From contig NZ_CP016438.1 in the NCBI RefSeq assembly GCF_001685355.1, positions 2,480,001 through 2,544,000 of the forward strand: a DNA stretch of 64,000 bases, written 5' to 3'. Origin of the DNA: Streptomyces lincolnensis (GTDB lineage Bacteria; Actinomycetota; Actinomycetes; Streptomycetales; Streptomycetaceae). The notes beneath the pieces are model-generated. The model was given only the letters and a program-made list of their open reading frames with translations, was not told the origin of the DNA and did no database searches. Both the position numbers and the translations under genes were made by a program. This document shows, piece after piece, positions 22,893 to 32,027 of this stretch (position 1 is its first letter; each line of letters opens with the position of its first letter).

Positions 22893-24677
22893 GTGCACCC
22901 CCTTATCGAGGACTACGCCCTCATCGGCGACGAACAGACCGCTGCGCTGGTCGGCCGGGACGGCTCCGTGGACTGGCTGTGCCTGCCCCGCTTCGACTCG
23001 GCCGCCTGCTTCGCCCGGCTCCTGGGCGACGAGGACAACGGCCACTGGAGAATCGCCCCCACGGGCGCGGACCGGTGCGCGCGGCGCGCCTACCGCCCCG
23101 GCACCCTCGTCCTGGACACCGAGTGGGAGACCGACGAGGGCAGCGTGCGCGTCACCGACCTGATGCCCCAGCGCGACCGCTCCCCCGACGTCGTACGCAT
23201 CGTCGAAGGGCTCGCCGGTGAGGTCACCGTGCGCAGCACCCTGCGGCTGCGTTTCGACTACGGCTCGGTCGTGCCGTGGATGCGCCGGTCCGACGGTCAC
23301 CGGGTGGCCGTCGCGGGGCCCGATTCGGCGTGGCTGCGCAGCGAGCCCGCGGTGCCCACCTGGGGCGAGGACTTCGGCACGCACGCGGAGTTCACCGTCG
23401 CCGAGGGCGAGAAGGTCGCCTTCGTCCTGACCTGGCACCCCTCGCACGAGCCGCGACCGCCGCTCGTCGACCCCTATCGGTCGCTGGAGACCAGCCTCGC
23501 CGACTGGAAGGCCTGGACCGACCGCTGCCGCTACGACGGCCCGCACCGGGACGCCGTGGTGCGCTCGCTGATCACCCTCAAGGCCCTCACCTACGCGCCC
23601 ACCGGCGGCATCGTGGCCGCCGCGACCACCTCGCTGCCCGAGGAGGCGGGCGGGGTGCGCAACTGGGACTACCGCCACTGCTGGCTGCGCGACTCCACCC
23701 TCACCCTGGGCGCCCTGCTCTCCTGCGGATACCACGAGGAGGCAGAGGCCTGGCGGAACTGGCTGGTGCGGGCGGCGGCCGGCGACCCGGCGGAACTCCA
23801 GATCATGTACGGCCTGGCCGGCGAGCGGCGGCTGCCCGAGTTCGAGGTGCCGTGGCTGTCCGGCTTCGCCGACTCGCGTCCCGTACGGATCGGCAACGAT
23901 GCGGTGAACCAGCTCCAGCTGGACGTGTACGGCGAGGTCATGGACTCCCTGTCGCTGGCCCGGGAGGCGGGGCTGCCCACCCGGCCGCACATGTGGTCCC
24001 TCCAGTGCGCCCTCATGGAGTTCCTGGGCTCGGCCTGGCGGCAGCCGGACGAGGGGCTGTGGGAGGTGCGCGGGGGCCGCCGCCACTTCGTGCACTCCAA
24101 GGTGATGGTGTGGGTGGCCGCCGACCGGGCCGTGGGCACCCTGGAGGCGCACCCGGACCTGCCCGGCGACCTGGACGGCTGGCGCGCTCTGCGCGACGAG
24201 GTGCACCGCGAGGTGTGCGAGAAGGGCTACGACGCCGGGCGGAACACGTTCACCCAGTACTACGGCTCGCGCGAACTGGACGCCGCGCTGCTGCTCATCC
24301 CCCGCGTCGGCTTCCTCCCGCCGGACGACCCGCGGGTGGTCGGCACCATCGACGCCGTCCGTGACGAGCTCGGTCACGGCGGTCTGCTGCGCCGCTACAG
24401 CGCCACCGAGAGCCCCGTGGACGGGCTGCCCGGCGGCGAGGGCACCTTCCTGGCCTGCTCGTTCTGGCTCGCCGACGCACTGCACATGACGGGCCGTACG
24501 AAGGAGGCGCGCGAGCTGTTCGAACGGCTGGTCGACCTCGCCAACGACGTGGGACTGCTGTCCGAGGAGTACGACCCGGTGGCGGGCGTCCAGCTCGGCA
24601 ATGTCCCGCAGGCGTTCAGCCACGTCGGTCTGGTGAACACGGCCCTCGCCCTCTTCGGGACCGAAGGGGCAGGATAG
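22893..24677 (+). CDS. Glycoside hydrolase family 15 protein (glucoamylase/trehalase-like)
   Basis: This 594-residue cytoplasmic protein has the bacterial GH15 layout: an N-terminal beta-sandwich (about residues 1-230, starting LIEDYALIGDEQTAALVGRD) and an (alpha/alpha)6 barrel. Barrel landmarks are RNWDYRHCWLRDST (substrate pocket), DEGLWEVRGGRRHFVHSKVM (first catalytic Glu) and SEEYDPVAGVQLGN (second catalytic Glu). Mycobacterial relatives are trehalases, while others hydrolyse dextrins or isomaltose, so the substrate is open. No signal peptide is seen. The SDR gene begins 5 bases after its stop. Confidence 0.9.
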   Translation: MHPLIEDYALIGDEQTAALVGRDGSVDWLCLPRFDSAACFARLLGDEDNGHWRIAPTGADRCARRAYRPGTLVLDTEWETDEGSVRVTDLMPQRDRSPDVVRIVEGLAGEVTVRSTLRLRFDYGSVVPWMRRSDGHRVAVAGPDSAWLRSEPAVPTWGEDFGTHAEFTVAEGEKVAFVLTWHPSHEPRPPLVDPYRSLETSLADWKAWTDRCRYDGPHRDAVVRSLITLKALTYAPTGGIVAAATTSLPEEAGGVRNWDYRHCWLRDSTLTLGALLSCGYHEEAEAWRNWLVRAAAGDPAELQIMYGLAGERRLPEFEVPWLSGFADSRPVRIGNDAVNQLQLDVYGEVMDSLSLAREAGLPTRPHMWSLQCALMEFLGSAWRQPDEGLWEVRGGRRHFVHSKVMVWVAADRAVGTLEAHPDLPGDLDGWRALRDEVHREVCEKGYDAGRNTFTQYYGSRELDAALLLIPRVGFLPPDDPRVVGTIDAVRDELGHGGLLRRYSATESPVDGLPGGEGTFLACSFWLADALHMTGRTKEARELFERLVDLANDVGLLSEEYDPVAGVQLGNVPQAFSHVGLVNTALALFGTEGAG

Positions 24678-24682
24678 GGGCC

Positions 24683-25438
24683 ATGGATCTTGGACTGAAG
24701 GACCGGGTGTACGTCGTCACCGGAGCCACGCGGGGCCTCGGCAACGCGGTCGCGCGCGAACTCGTGGCCGACGGGGCGAAGGTGGTCATCACGGGTCGGG
24801 AGGAGAAGCGGGTCGCCGACGCGGCCGGCGCGCTGGGGCCGAACGCGGTCGGGGTCGCGGCGGACAACGCCGACCCGGAGGCGGCGGCCGGGCTGATCGC
24901 CGCGGCGCGTGAGCACTTCGGGACGTTCGACGGTGTGCTCGTCAGCGTGGGCGGGCCCGCGCCGGGGTTCGTCGCCGACAACACGGACGAGCAGTGGCGG
25001 TCGGCGTTCGAGTCGGTGTTCCTCGGGGCGGTGCGGCTCGCGCGGGCGGCCGCCGCCGAACTGGAGGCGGGCGGAGTCATCGGCTTCGTGCTGTCCGCGT
25101 CCGTGCACGAGCCGATTCCCGGGCTGACCATTTCCAATGGGCTGCGGCCCGGTCTCGCCGGGTTCGCCAAGTCGCTCGCCGACGAATTGGGGCCGCGGGG
25201 AATTCGGGTCGTGGGATTGCTGCCGTCGCGTATCGATACGGATCGGGTGCGGGAGCTGGACCAAATGGCCGCGGATCCCGAGGCCGCCCGGATCGCGCAG
25301 GAGTCGCGGATTCCGTTGCGGCGGTATGGGACGCCGGAGGAATTCGGGCGGGTGGGGGCGTTTCTGTTGTCGCCGGCCGCGTCCTATCTGACGGGGGTCA
25401 TGGTGCCTGTCGACGGGGGCATGCGGCACGGATTCTGA
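24683..25438 (+). CDS. SDR-fold protein with degenerate catalytic site (BKR-like)
   Basis: This 251-residue short-chain dehydrogenase fold has the cofactor motif TGATRGLG at residues 13-20. Where the catalytic YxxxK should occur, about 13 residues after Ser138, it reads SNGLR (Ser151 and Arg155). The central NNAG motif is also altered, to VSVGGPAP. This matches a known subgroup of ketoacyl reductase-like SDRs with an imperfect tetrad. It may bind NAD(P) without classical catalysis or use another residue. It is downstream of the GH15 gene by 5 bases, so probably cotranscribed. Codon usage shifts toward AT-ending codons in its second half. Confidence 0.85.
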   Translation: MDLGLKDRVYVVTGATRGLGNAVARELVADGAKVVITGREEKRVADAAGALGPNAVGVAADNADPEAAAGLIAAAREHFGTFDGVLVSVGGPAPGFVADNTDEQWRSAFESVFLGAVRLARAAAAELEAGGVIGFVLSASVHEPIPGLTISNGLRPGLAGFAKSLADELGPRGIRVVGLLPSRIDTDRVRELDQMAADPEAARIAQESRIPLRRYGTPEEFGRVGAFLLSPAASYLTGVMVPVDGGMRHGF

Positions 25439-25457
25439 CGGCCTCGCACCTGGCCTC

Positions 25458-26045
25458 TCAACTGACCCTTTCCGCGCGGTGCTTGACCCCCTTCAGGCGG
25501 ACCTCTGCCGGAAGTGACGCTAGCCCGGCCGAATCGCGGGCGTGGGTCAGCGCCCGTGCGGTGAGTTCTTGCAGGGCCGCTGCCGGGTCCACATGTGGCT
25601 CCAGGTGGAGGCGTACGCGGGTTTCCGGGGCGCCGGGGCGGCCTGTCAGGTGGGCCTGGGCGTGGTCGACGCCCTCCAGCTGCCCGGCTTCCGAGGACAG
25701 GACGTTCTCCAGGGCCCGGCCCCTCAGGAGGGCGCCCTCGCCGTCGCCGGTGTCGACGAGCACCTCGGAGAGCCGGCGGCGGCGCAGGACCGCGGTCAGC
25801 CACCACAGGGCGAGCAGGACGACGACGGCGAGGACCGCCAGGACGGTCGGCCACCACCAGCCGGCGTCGCGCCAGCGGGTCCGCTCGCCGTCGCTCAGCA
25901 GGACGTCGTGGCGGCCGTCGTGGATCCACCAGGAGGGGGCCGGGGCGCCCAGTCCGACGGCGAGGACGGAGCCGCCGAGGGCGAACAGGACGAGGCCGAC
26001 AAGGCCGAGCACTACACGGTTGACGGTCCTGAGCACCGTCCTCAC
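25458..26045 (-). CDS. AmaP-like alkaline shock response membrane anchor protein
   Basis: This 195-residue protein has two N-terminal transmembrane helices (about residues 8-30 and 60-85) around a short extracellular loop (PSWWIHDGRHDVLLSDGE). The cytoplasmic domain is about residues 90-190. That domain has the alternating beta/helix pattern seen in AmaP, which anchors Asp23 at the membrane in Staphylococcus. It is the last gene of a four-gene overlapping block. GTG 26045 overlaps the upstream stop as GTGA; a second GTG at 26036 has the better-placed GGAAGGGG and is a real alternative. Confidence 0.75.
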   Translation of the reverse strand: MRTVLRTVNRVVLGLVGLVLFALGGSVLAVGLGAPAPSWWIHDGRHDVLLSDGERTRWRDAGWWWPTVLAVLAVVVLLALWWLTAVLRRRRLSEVLVDTGDGEGALLRGRALENVLSSEAGQLEGVDHAQAHLTGRPGAPETRVRLHLEPHVDPAAALQELTARALTHARDSAGLASLPAEVRLKGVKHRAERVS

Positions 26046-26722
26046 CCCTTCCGGCCGGGTCGGGCCACGTGCACGGACAGCGCGGGCGGGTGGGACAGGC
26101 CCAGGCCCCTGACCGCCGCGGCGAGGGTGGCGTCCAGGTCGGCGCGGACGTCGTCCGGTTCGCGGAAGTGGGAGACGGCACGGACGTCGGCCCGGGTGCG
26201 GCGCATGCGCACCCGTACGGACTGCACACCGGAGACCTCCATGGCCCGGTCGCGCAGCACCGTGGCGGCCGCGTCCCGGTGGAGGCCGGCGCGGACATCC
26301 GCGTGGGGGCGGCGCATCGGCAGCACGGCCCGCAGGCCGGGCGTGCCCGCGAGCACGATCAGCCACAGGCCGAGCAGGCCGGCGACGCCCGCGCCGACCA
26401 GCACCCAGGTGTCGTCGAGGGGCCGCTCGGCGAGCTGCCGGGCCAGGTCGCGGCGCCAGGACAGGCCGTCCCGGCGGGCTCGCACGGCGGCGATGTCGTA
26501 CAGGAAGGCGCCCGCGACGACCAGGAGCAGCAGCGCCACGATGCCCGCGGGGACACGGCGTGCCGACCAGAAGCGGCCGCTGCCGCCCGCCTCGCCTCCC
26601 GTGTCGTCCAGGACGGGTGGGGCCTCGACGGGTGGAGCCTCGTACTCCCCGCCCGTGTCGGCCTCCTTCTCGATGACCGGCAGTCGTTGTGTGGTGCCCT
26701 CGGAGCCCTGGGGCTCGCTCAT
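26042..26722 (-). CDS. DUF6286-type membrane protein of the Asp23 cluster
   Basis: This 226-residue protein has an acidic, Pro-rich N terminus (residues 1-48), two transmembrane helices (about 54-74 and 103-122), and a cytoplasmic region (about 135-222) with the Asp23-like pattern VRVRMRRTRADVRA, and LDATLAAAVRGLGLSHPPALSVHV. The pattern of a membrane pair plus such a domain is found only in actinobacterial Asp23 clusters. It overlaps both neighbours by 4 bases (ATGA, GTGA). The start ATG at 26722 follows GGGGAGGACGCG. A structural role at the membrane is inference. Confidence 0.75.
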   Translation of the reverse strand: MSEPQGSEGTTQRLPVIEKEADTGGEYEAPPVEAPPVLDDTGGEAGGSGRFWSARRVPAGIVALLLLVVAGAFLYDIAAVRARRDGLSWRRDLARQLAERPLDDTWVLVGAGVAGLLGLWLIVLAGTPGLRAVLPMRRPHADVRAGLHRDAAATVLRDRAMEVSGVQSVRVRMRRTRADVRAVSHFREPDDVRADLDATLAAAVRGLGLSHPPALSVHVARPGRKG

Positions 26723-27102
26723 CGCGTCCTCCCCTGTGCCGCGCCGTGCGCCGGAGCGAGGTGCAGCCGTTCCACCTGGACGGCGACCTCCGACACCTCC
26801 ATACCCACCAACGCGCCTACCCGCTCGGCGACATGACGACGCACCCGACCGCACCGGGAGCCGATGTCGCCGGGATAGTCGAGTTCGACGTGCACGCGGA
26901 TCCGGGCGGTCCCGTGGTGGACGACGACCCCGGCGTAGGGGGGTTCGGCGTCCGGGGACAGGGCGCCGAGTGCCTCGCGTGCCGCCTGTCCGGCGATCTT
27001 CGCGACGACCCGGTCGGCGATCCGGGTCGCGCCGCGCTCGCCCGGCGGGACGGCGGTCGGGGGTCTGCGGAGCTCTCCGGCGGCACCGCTCGCGGACGTC
27101 AT
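26719..27102 (-). CDS. Asp23/Gls24 family protein, copy 1
   Basis: This 127-residue cytoplasmic protein has the Asp23 fold signature: RIADRVVAKIAGQAAREALG at about residues 27-46, then VVVHHGTARIRVHVELDYPGD, then RVRRHVAERVGALVGMEVSEVAVQVERL in sequence. Asp23 proteins form membrane-associated stress scaffolds. It overlaps its neighbours by 4 bases on both sides (ATGA). It is shorter than copy 2 and lacks that copy's acidic tail. Confidence 0.85.
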   Translation of the reverse strand: MTSASGAAGELRRPPTAVPPGERGATRIADRVVAKIAGQAAREALGALSPDAEPPYAGVVVHHGTARIRVHVELDYPGDIGSRCGRVRRHVAERVGALVGMEVSEVAVQVERLHLAPAHGAAQGRTR

Positions 27103-27293
27103 CGCCGCCGGTCGCGCCGGTCGTCACGGGTGCGGAAGAAGTCGCCGAGCTCCATGTCCCCCTCCAGGAACCGGCCGACGACGAATCCGATGGCGCCCAG
27201 GGCCGCCACCAGCAGGAAAGCACCGAACCCGCCGAAATACCCGGCGAAGCCCAGCGCCATGCCGGCGATCAGGCCGACCACGGCCATGCTCAT
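27099..27293 (-). CDS. DUF2273-like small membrane protein of the Asp23 cluster
   Basis: This 64-residue protein has two closely spaced hydrophobic helices (about residues 3-21 and 24-42, with GMALGFAGYFGGFGAF between), followed by a charged tail FLEGDMELGDFF and an Arg/Asp-rich end. Small DUF2273-type membrane proteins usually accompany Asp23 genes. It starts 27 bases after the larger Asp23 gene and overlaps the next gene by ATGA. Confidence 0.75.
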   Translation of the reverse strand: MSMAVVGLIAGMALGFAGYFGGFGAFLLVAALGAIGFVVGRFLEGDMELGDFFRTRDDRRDRRR

Positions 27294-27320
27294 GCTGCGC
27301 TCCCTAAGGTCTTGGGGTGG

Positions 27321-27806
27321 CTACTGGAGCCGGGACTCCGGCTCCTCGTCCTCTTCCTCGGGGAGCTTCACGTCGCTCACGGCGATGTTGACCTCGACGA
27401 CTTCGAGACCGGTCATGCGTTCCACCGCCGCGATGACGTTCTCCCGCACCGCCTGGGCCACGTCGGCGATCGCCACGCCGTAGTCGACGACGATCTCCAG
27501 GTCGAGCGCGGTCTGCACCTCGCCGACCTCGACCTTGACCCCGCGTGTCACCGACTTCGCCCCGCCGGGGACCCGGTCCCGCACCGCCCCGAAGGTACGG
27601 CTCAGCCCACTGCCCATGGCGTGCACGCCGACGACGTCCCGGGCCGCCATGCCGGCGATCTTCTCCACGACCCCGTCGGCGATGGTCGTCCGCCCCCTGG
27701 TGGCCGGGTCCCCGCCGCCGCGCTTGACGGTCTTGCGGGTCTGGACCGGCGGCTCGAACTCACCCTCGGCGCTCTGTGTCCGGTTCCGCTCCGTCATGTC
27801 GCTCAT
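27321..27806 (-). CDS. Asp23/Gls24 family envelope stress protein, copy 2
   Basis: This 161-residue protein has a flexible N terminus (residues 1-40), then TTIADGVVEKIAGMAARDVVGVHAM, here split as the TTIADGVVEKIAG and AARDVVGVHAM motifs. A VKVEVGEVQTALDLEIVVDYG strand region, ENVIAAVERMTGLEVVEVNI and an acidic C terminus (EEEDEEPE) follow. This is the canonical Asp23 of the cluster, and the first gene of the leftward operon. The ATG at 27806 follows AAAGGGGTGCACGGTG. It is expected in the cytoplasm, tethered by the AmaP-like protein. Confidence 0.9.
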   Translation of the reverse strand: MSDMTERNRTQSAEGEFEPPVQTRKTVKRGGGDPATRGRTTIADGVVEKIAGMAARDVVGVHAMGSGLSRTFGAVRDRVPGGAKSVTRGVKVEVGEVQTALDLEIVVDYGVAIADVAQAVRENVIAAVERMTGLEVVEVNIAVSDVKLPEEEDEEPESRLQ

Positions 27807-27856
27807 CACCGTGCACCCCTTTCGGCTCGTCCTCTTCGACCACCGTAAGCGGGGTT

Positions 27857-27868
27857 GCGCGATCGCGC
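27857..27868. promoter_or_regulatory. 12-bp palindrome containing GATC in the Asp23/P10 divergent promoter
   Basis: GCGCGATCGCGC is perfectly palindromic and lies midway in the 87-base gap between two divergent stress-related genes. Its centre is GATC, the core site of Gbn, encoded 2 kb away. It may be an operator or chance. Confidence 0.3.
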
Positions 27869-27893
27869 GCCAGGGATGCGGCAGGCTGGAGGA

Positions 27894-28646
27894 ATGACGG
27901 TGGACCGGTGGGCACGGGCGGTAAGGCATCAGCTGGGACTCGGCAGACTGCTGCCCCTGGGCGGCGCGCGCGACGGCGCGTGGATCTCCGAGCAGGCGGC
28001 CGGGGCGGTACTGGGGCGCGCGGCACGCGAGATGCGCGGGCTGCGGCTGGGTCCGGTGCGGATCGGGCTCGCCGATCCGGCGGACGTGCGCGAGCCGGTC
28101 GTACCGCCTCCGCCGGGTGCGCTGCCGCCCGGTCCGCTGCTCGTGACGGCCGAGTTCGCCGCCACGGCGTCCGAGTCCGAGCCGCTGCCGGCGACGGCGG
28201 CCCGCCTGCGCGCGCGTGTGGTGGCCGCCTCGGAGGGCCTCGGCCTGGCGGTGGCGGAGGTGGACCTCCGGGTGACGGACCTGCTGGACGAGGAGCCGGA
28301 GCCGCCGGCCGAGGAGCCCCGGCCCGATCCCGTACGACCACCCGGGCCGGCCGCCGCCACACAGTCGGACGGGGACGGGGGCGCGAACGGTGACGAGCGG
28401 CGGGCGGCCGAGGCGGCTCTCGGTGTGCGGGGCGTGGACCGGCTGACGGGCGTGCTGGGCCGCCCGGTGCACATCGGGGAGCAGCGGGACGAGGCCGCCG
28501 CCCTGTCCCGCCGGCACGTCCGGCTGGAACTGGCCGTGAGCGCGGGCCACCGGGCGCTGGACGTGGCCCGGGAGGTCCGCGCGGCGGTGGAACAGGCGCT
28601 ACCGGGTCATCCGACGGTGACGGTCCTGGTGACCGCGGTCGGATGA
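27894..28646 (+). CDS. Divergent Asp23-like double-domain protein ('nucleopolyhedrovirus P10 family' label)
   Basis: This 250-residue protein is divergent from the Asp23 operon. Reading it as two halves, each contains an Asp23-like run. In the first, LRLGPVRIGL leads to LLVTAEFAATASE and a helix ending in LAVAEVDLRVTDL (about residues 50-125). In the second, HVRLELAVSAGHRALDVAREV leads to AVEQALPGHPTVTVLVTAV (about 205-249), preceded by GVRGVDRLTGVLGRPVHI. A Pro/Glu-rich linker joins them. Databases tend to give it a misleading viral P10 name. I infer a degenerate tandem Asp23 protein. GGAGGA abuts the ATG, so GTG 27900 could be the true start. Confidence 0.7.
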   Translation: MTVDRWARAVRHQLGLGRLLPLGGARDGAWISEQAAGAVLGRAAREMRGLRLGPVRIGLADPADVREPVVPPPPGALPPGPLLVTAEFAATASESEPLPATAARLRARVVAASEGLGLAVAEVDLRVTDLLDEEPEPPAEEPRPDPVRPPGPAAATQSDGDGGANGDERRAAEAALGVRGVDRLTGVLGRPVHIGEQRDEAAALSRRHVRLELAVSAGHRALDVAREVRAAVEQALPGHPTVTVLVTAVG

Positions 28647-28650
28647 GCGC

Positions 28651-29472
28651 TCACTCGCCCACGCCGGCCAGATCCCGCAGCCGACGGCCCTGGGCCGCTC
28701 GTTCCGCGGTGCGCTGGGCCTCGTAGTCGCGGTCCTGGGCGCCGCGCAGCAGTGCCTTGGTCTCGATGACGGCGTCGCGGGGCGCGGCGAGGATCGCTCC
28801 CGCCAGGTCGCGTACCGCGCCGTCGAGCTGGTCCGGGGGCACGGCGACGTTCGCCAGCCCCGTGCTCACGGCCTCCTCGGCCTGCACGGACCGTCCGGTC
28901 ACGCAGATCTCCAGGGCCCGGGCGTATCCGACGAGCCCCACGAGGGGGTTCGTGCCGGTGAGGTCCGGCACCAGGCCCAGGCTGGTCTCGCGCATGGCGA
29001 ACTGCACGTCGTCGGCGACGACGCGCATATCACAGGCGAGGGCGAGCTGGAAGCCCGCCCCGATGGCATGCCCCTGCACCGCGGCGATGGACACGATGTC
29101 GTTCCGCCGCCACCAGGTGAAACCCTCCTGGTACCCGGCGATGGCCGCGTCCAGCTCGGCGTCCGTGCCCCGCGCGAGGTCGATGAACGACGGCTCGCCG
29201 TCGAACCCCTCGGGCGTGAACGCCTGCCGGTCGAGGCCGGCGGAGAAGGACTTGCCCTCGGCCCGCAGCACGACGACACGGACCGACCCCGGCAGCAGCC
29301 GACCGGCTTCGGCCAGCGCCCGCCACAGAGCGGGGCTCTGCGCGTTGCGCTTGGCCGGGTTGGTCAGCGTCACCGTGGCGATCGCGTCGTCGACGGTGAG
29401 CCGTACGCCGTCCTTGTCGAGTACGGAAACTTCGGGACCTCGGGAAACAACATCCTGGTCGGGCGAAGCCAT
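28651..29472 (-). CDS. Enoyl-CoA hydratase/isomerase family protein
   Basis: This 273-residue crotonase-fold enzyme has oxyanion-hole segments GKSFSAGLDRQAF and GHAIGAGFQLALACD. A candidate catalytic Glu lies in MRETSLGLVPDLTGT; a second acidic residue at the usual position is not evident, so it may be an isomerase or hydrolase variant rather than a classical hydratase. It is cytoplasmic and its substrate unknown. It is convergent with the P10-type gene (4 bases apart). Gbn is encoded upstream on the same strand, separated by a terminator hairpin. Confidence 0.88.
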   Translation of the reverse strand: MASPDQDVVSRGPEVSVLDKDGVRLTVDDAIATVTLTNPAKRNAQSPALWRALAEAGRLLPGSVRVVVLRAEGKSFSAGLDRQAFTPEGFDGEPSFIDLARGTDAELDAAIAGYQEGFTWWRRNDIVSIAAVQGHAIGAGFQLALACDMRVVADDVQFAMRETSLGLVPDLTGTNPLVGLVGYARALEICVTGRSVQAEEAVSTGLANVAVPPDQLDGAVRDLAGAILAAPRDAVIETKALLRGAQDRDYEAQRTAERAAQGRRLRDLAGVGE

Positions 29473-29535
29473 GGGGTGCCTCCGATGCGTGCGGTCAGCA
29501 GAGCGATACAGCGATGCTAAGTGACTGCACAGTAA

Positions 29536-29567
29536 CCACCCGGTCGATCAGTTGAACGACCGGGTGG
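29536..29567 (-). terminator. Hairpin downstream of gbn
   Basis: The 11-base arms CCACCCGGTCG (29536-29546) and CGACCGGGTGG (29557-29567) pair perfectly around a 10-base loop, 31 bases past the gbn stop. It isolates gbn from the following enoyl-CoA hydratase gene. Confidence 0.75.
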
Positions 29568-29597
29568 CCACCATCGAAAGCCGATGGGCCGCCCGGT

Positions 29598-29819
29598 TCA
29601 GGACGTTGCGGCCTTCTTGCCCCGGGTCGCGCCGCCACGCCCACGAAGCGTGACGCCCGACTCGCTGAGCATCCGGTGGACGAAGCCATACGAGCGGCCG
29701 GTTTCCTCGGCCAGCGCTCGAATGCTCGCACCGGAGTCGTACTTCTTCTTCAGGTCTGCCGCGAGCTTGTCGCGCGCGGCGCCGGTTACCCGGCTGCCCT
29801 TCTTCAGAGTCTCGGCCAC
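29598..29819 (-). CDS. gbn: Gbn, GATC-binding nucleoid-associated protein
   Basis: This 73-residue protein starts at GTG 29819 (VAETLKKGSRVTGAARDKLA), with GAGGAGG 5-7 bases upstream. A helix-turn-helix spans about residues 29-55 (GASIRALAEETGRSYGFVHR) and a basic Gly/Arg/Lys tail 56-73. The sequence and length match, from memory, SCO1839 of S. coelicolor, named Gbn, an architectural protein shown to bind GATC sites and to affect sporulation and antibiotic production. The neighbour order (ABC-F ATPase upstream) also agrees. The region upstream carries an exceptional cluster of GATC. Confidence 0.93.
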   Translation of the reverse strand: MAETLKKGSRVTGAARDKLAADLKKKYDSGASIRALAEETGRSYGFVHRMLSESGVTLRGRGGATRGKKAATS

Positions 29820-30154
29820 CCGTGCCTCCTCATGGGAAGTGCGCTCTGGTCTCCTCATGATCACCCCTCCGGGGCTTCATGGCCACCCATTCGGCAAGGT
29901 CCGTAAGACCTGGTTTTGACGACAGGAGCGCGTCCCCACAAGCGGAATACGGGATTCAACTCCGCGGCGTTCGTACCGCCGAACGGGTTCTTTCACGAAT
30001 GACCAGGTCAGAGACGTGCAACGGCCGAGCCCTTGTCGATAAAGGGCTCGGCCGGGAAATGGATGTAGGACACACCTCGGTACGAGGAGATCTCACACAG
30101 ATGATGGATCACCGGTGGGCCGAATGATCCATACGCTGTGGATCACGGATTCGA
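29820..30154. other. 335-bp intergenic region between gbn and the ABC-F gene
   Basis: This gap must hold the gbn promoter and the ABC-F terminator. It contains a 13-bp perfect hairpin (30022-30054), a GATC at 29859-29862 close to the gbn start, and most of a GATC cluster at its right end. I see no further open reading frame with Streptomyces codon bias and no convincing -10/-35 pair. Confidence 0.6.
30022..30054 (-). terminator. Perfect hairpin downstream of the ABC-F gene
   Basis: CGGCCGAGCCCTT (30022-30034) and AAGGGCTCGGCCG (30042-30054) pair over 13 bases around a 7-base loop. It lies about 100 bases after the ABC-F stop on the minus strand and is its likely terminator. Confidence 0.7.

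Positions 30155-30175
<21 letters not shown>
30089..30175. promoter_or_regulatory. Cluster of six GATC sites beside gbn
   Basis: GATC occurs at 30089, 30107, 30126, 30141, 30153 and 30172, with spacings of 12-19 bases. At about 70% GC fewer than one is expected in 87 bases. The last lies in the 3' end of the ABC-F gene. Because the adjacent gene encodes a GATC-binding protein, this is a plausible high-affinity Gbn array. Confidence 0.55.
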
Positions 30176-31753
<1,578 letters not shown>

Positions 31754-31963
31754 GGACAGACTCCAGGGCGGATATGGGGGCGGGATGGACGGCTGAGGAC
31801 GTTCCCGCCGTCTAATGCGCGAGGAGAATGGCCATAGGGCCAGTCTAACGGGGCCGTGCAACCACTTTTTCTGCGTTCGCGTGTTCGATCACCGGCCGCA
31901 TCGGCCTCATCGGCGCGGGGGGTCGTTGTCAGTGGGCCCTGCCAGACTGGGCAGCAGGTGATT

Positions 31964-32016
31964 TTCCGGGAGATCCGGTAGTTCCGGGAGAGATCACTGA
32001 TTTCCGGCATGCGATC
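31964..32016 (+). promoter_or_regulatory. TTCCGG repeats with GATC upstream of the VOC gene
   Basis: TTCCGGGAGA occurs at 31964-31973 and 31982-31991, and TTCCGGC at 32002, 18-20 bases apart. GATC sites sit at 31972, 31992 and 32013. The near-helical phasing suggests a protein-binding array in the promoter or leader of the VOC gene. Not assigned to a regulator. Confidence 0.3.
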
Positions 32017-32027
32017 ACGAGGGAGTG

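Noticed and set aside
27894..28646. Viral P10 origin for the 250-residue protein
   Set aside because: The name rests on low-complexity similarity; the gene's codon use and context are chromosomal and its motifs look Asp23-like.
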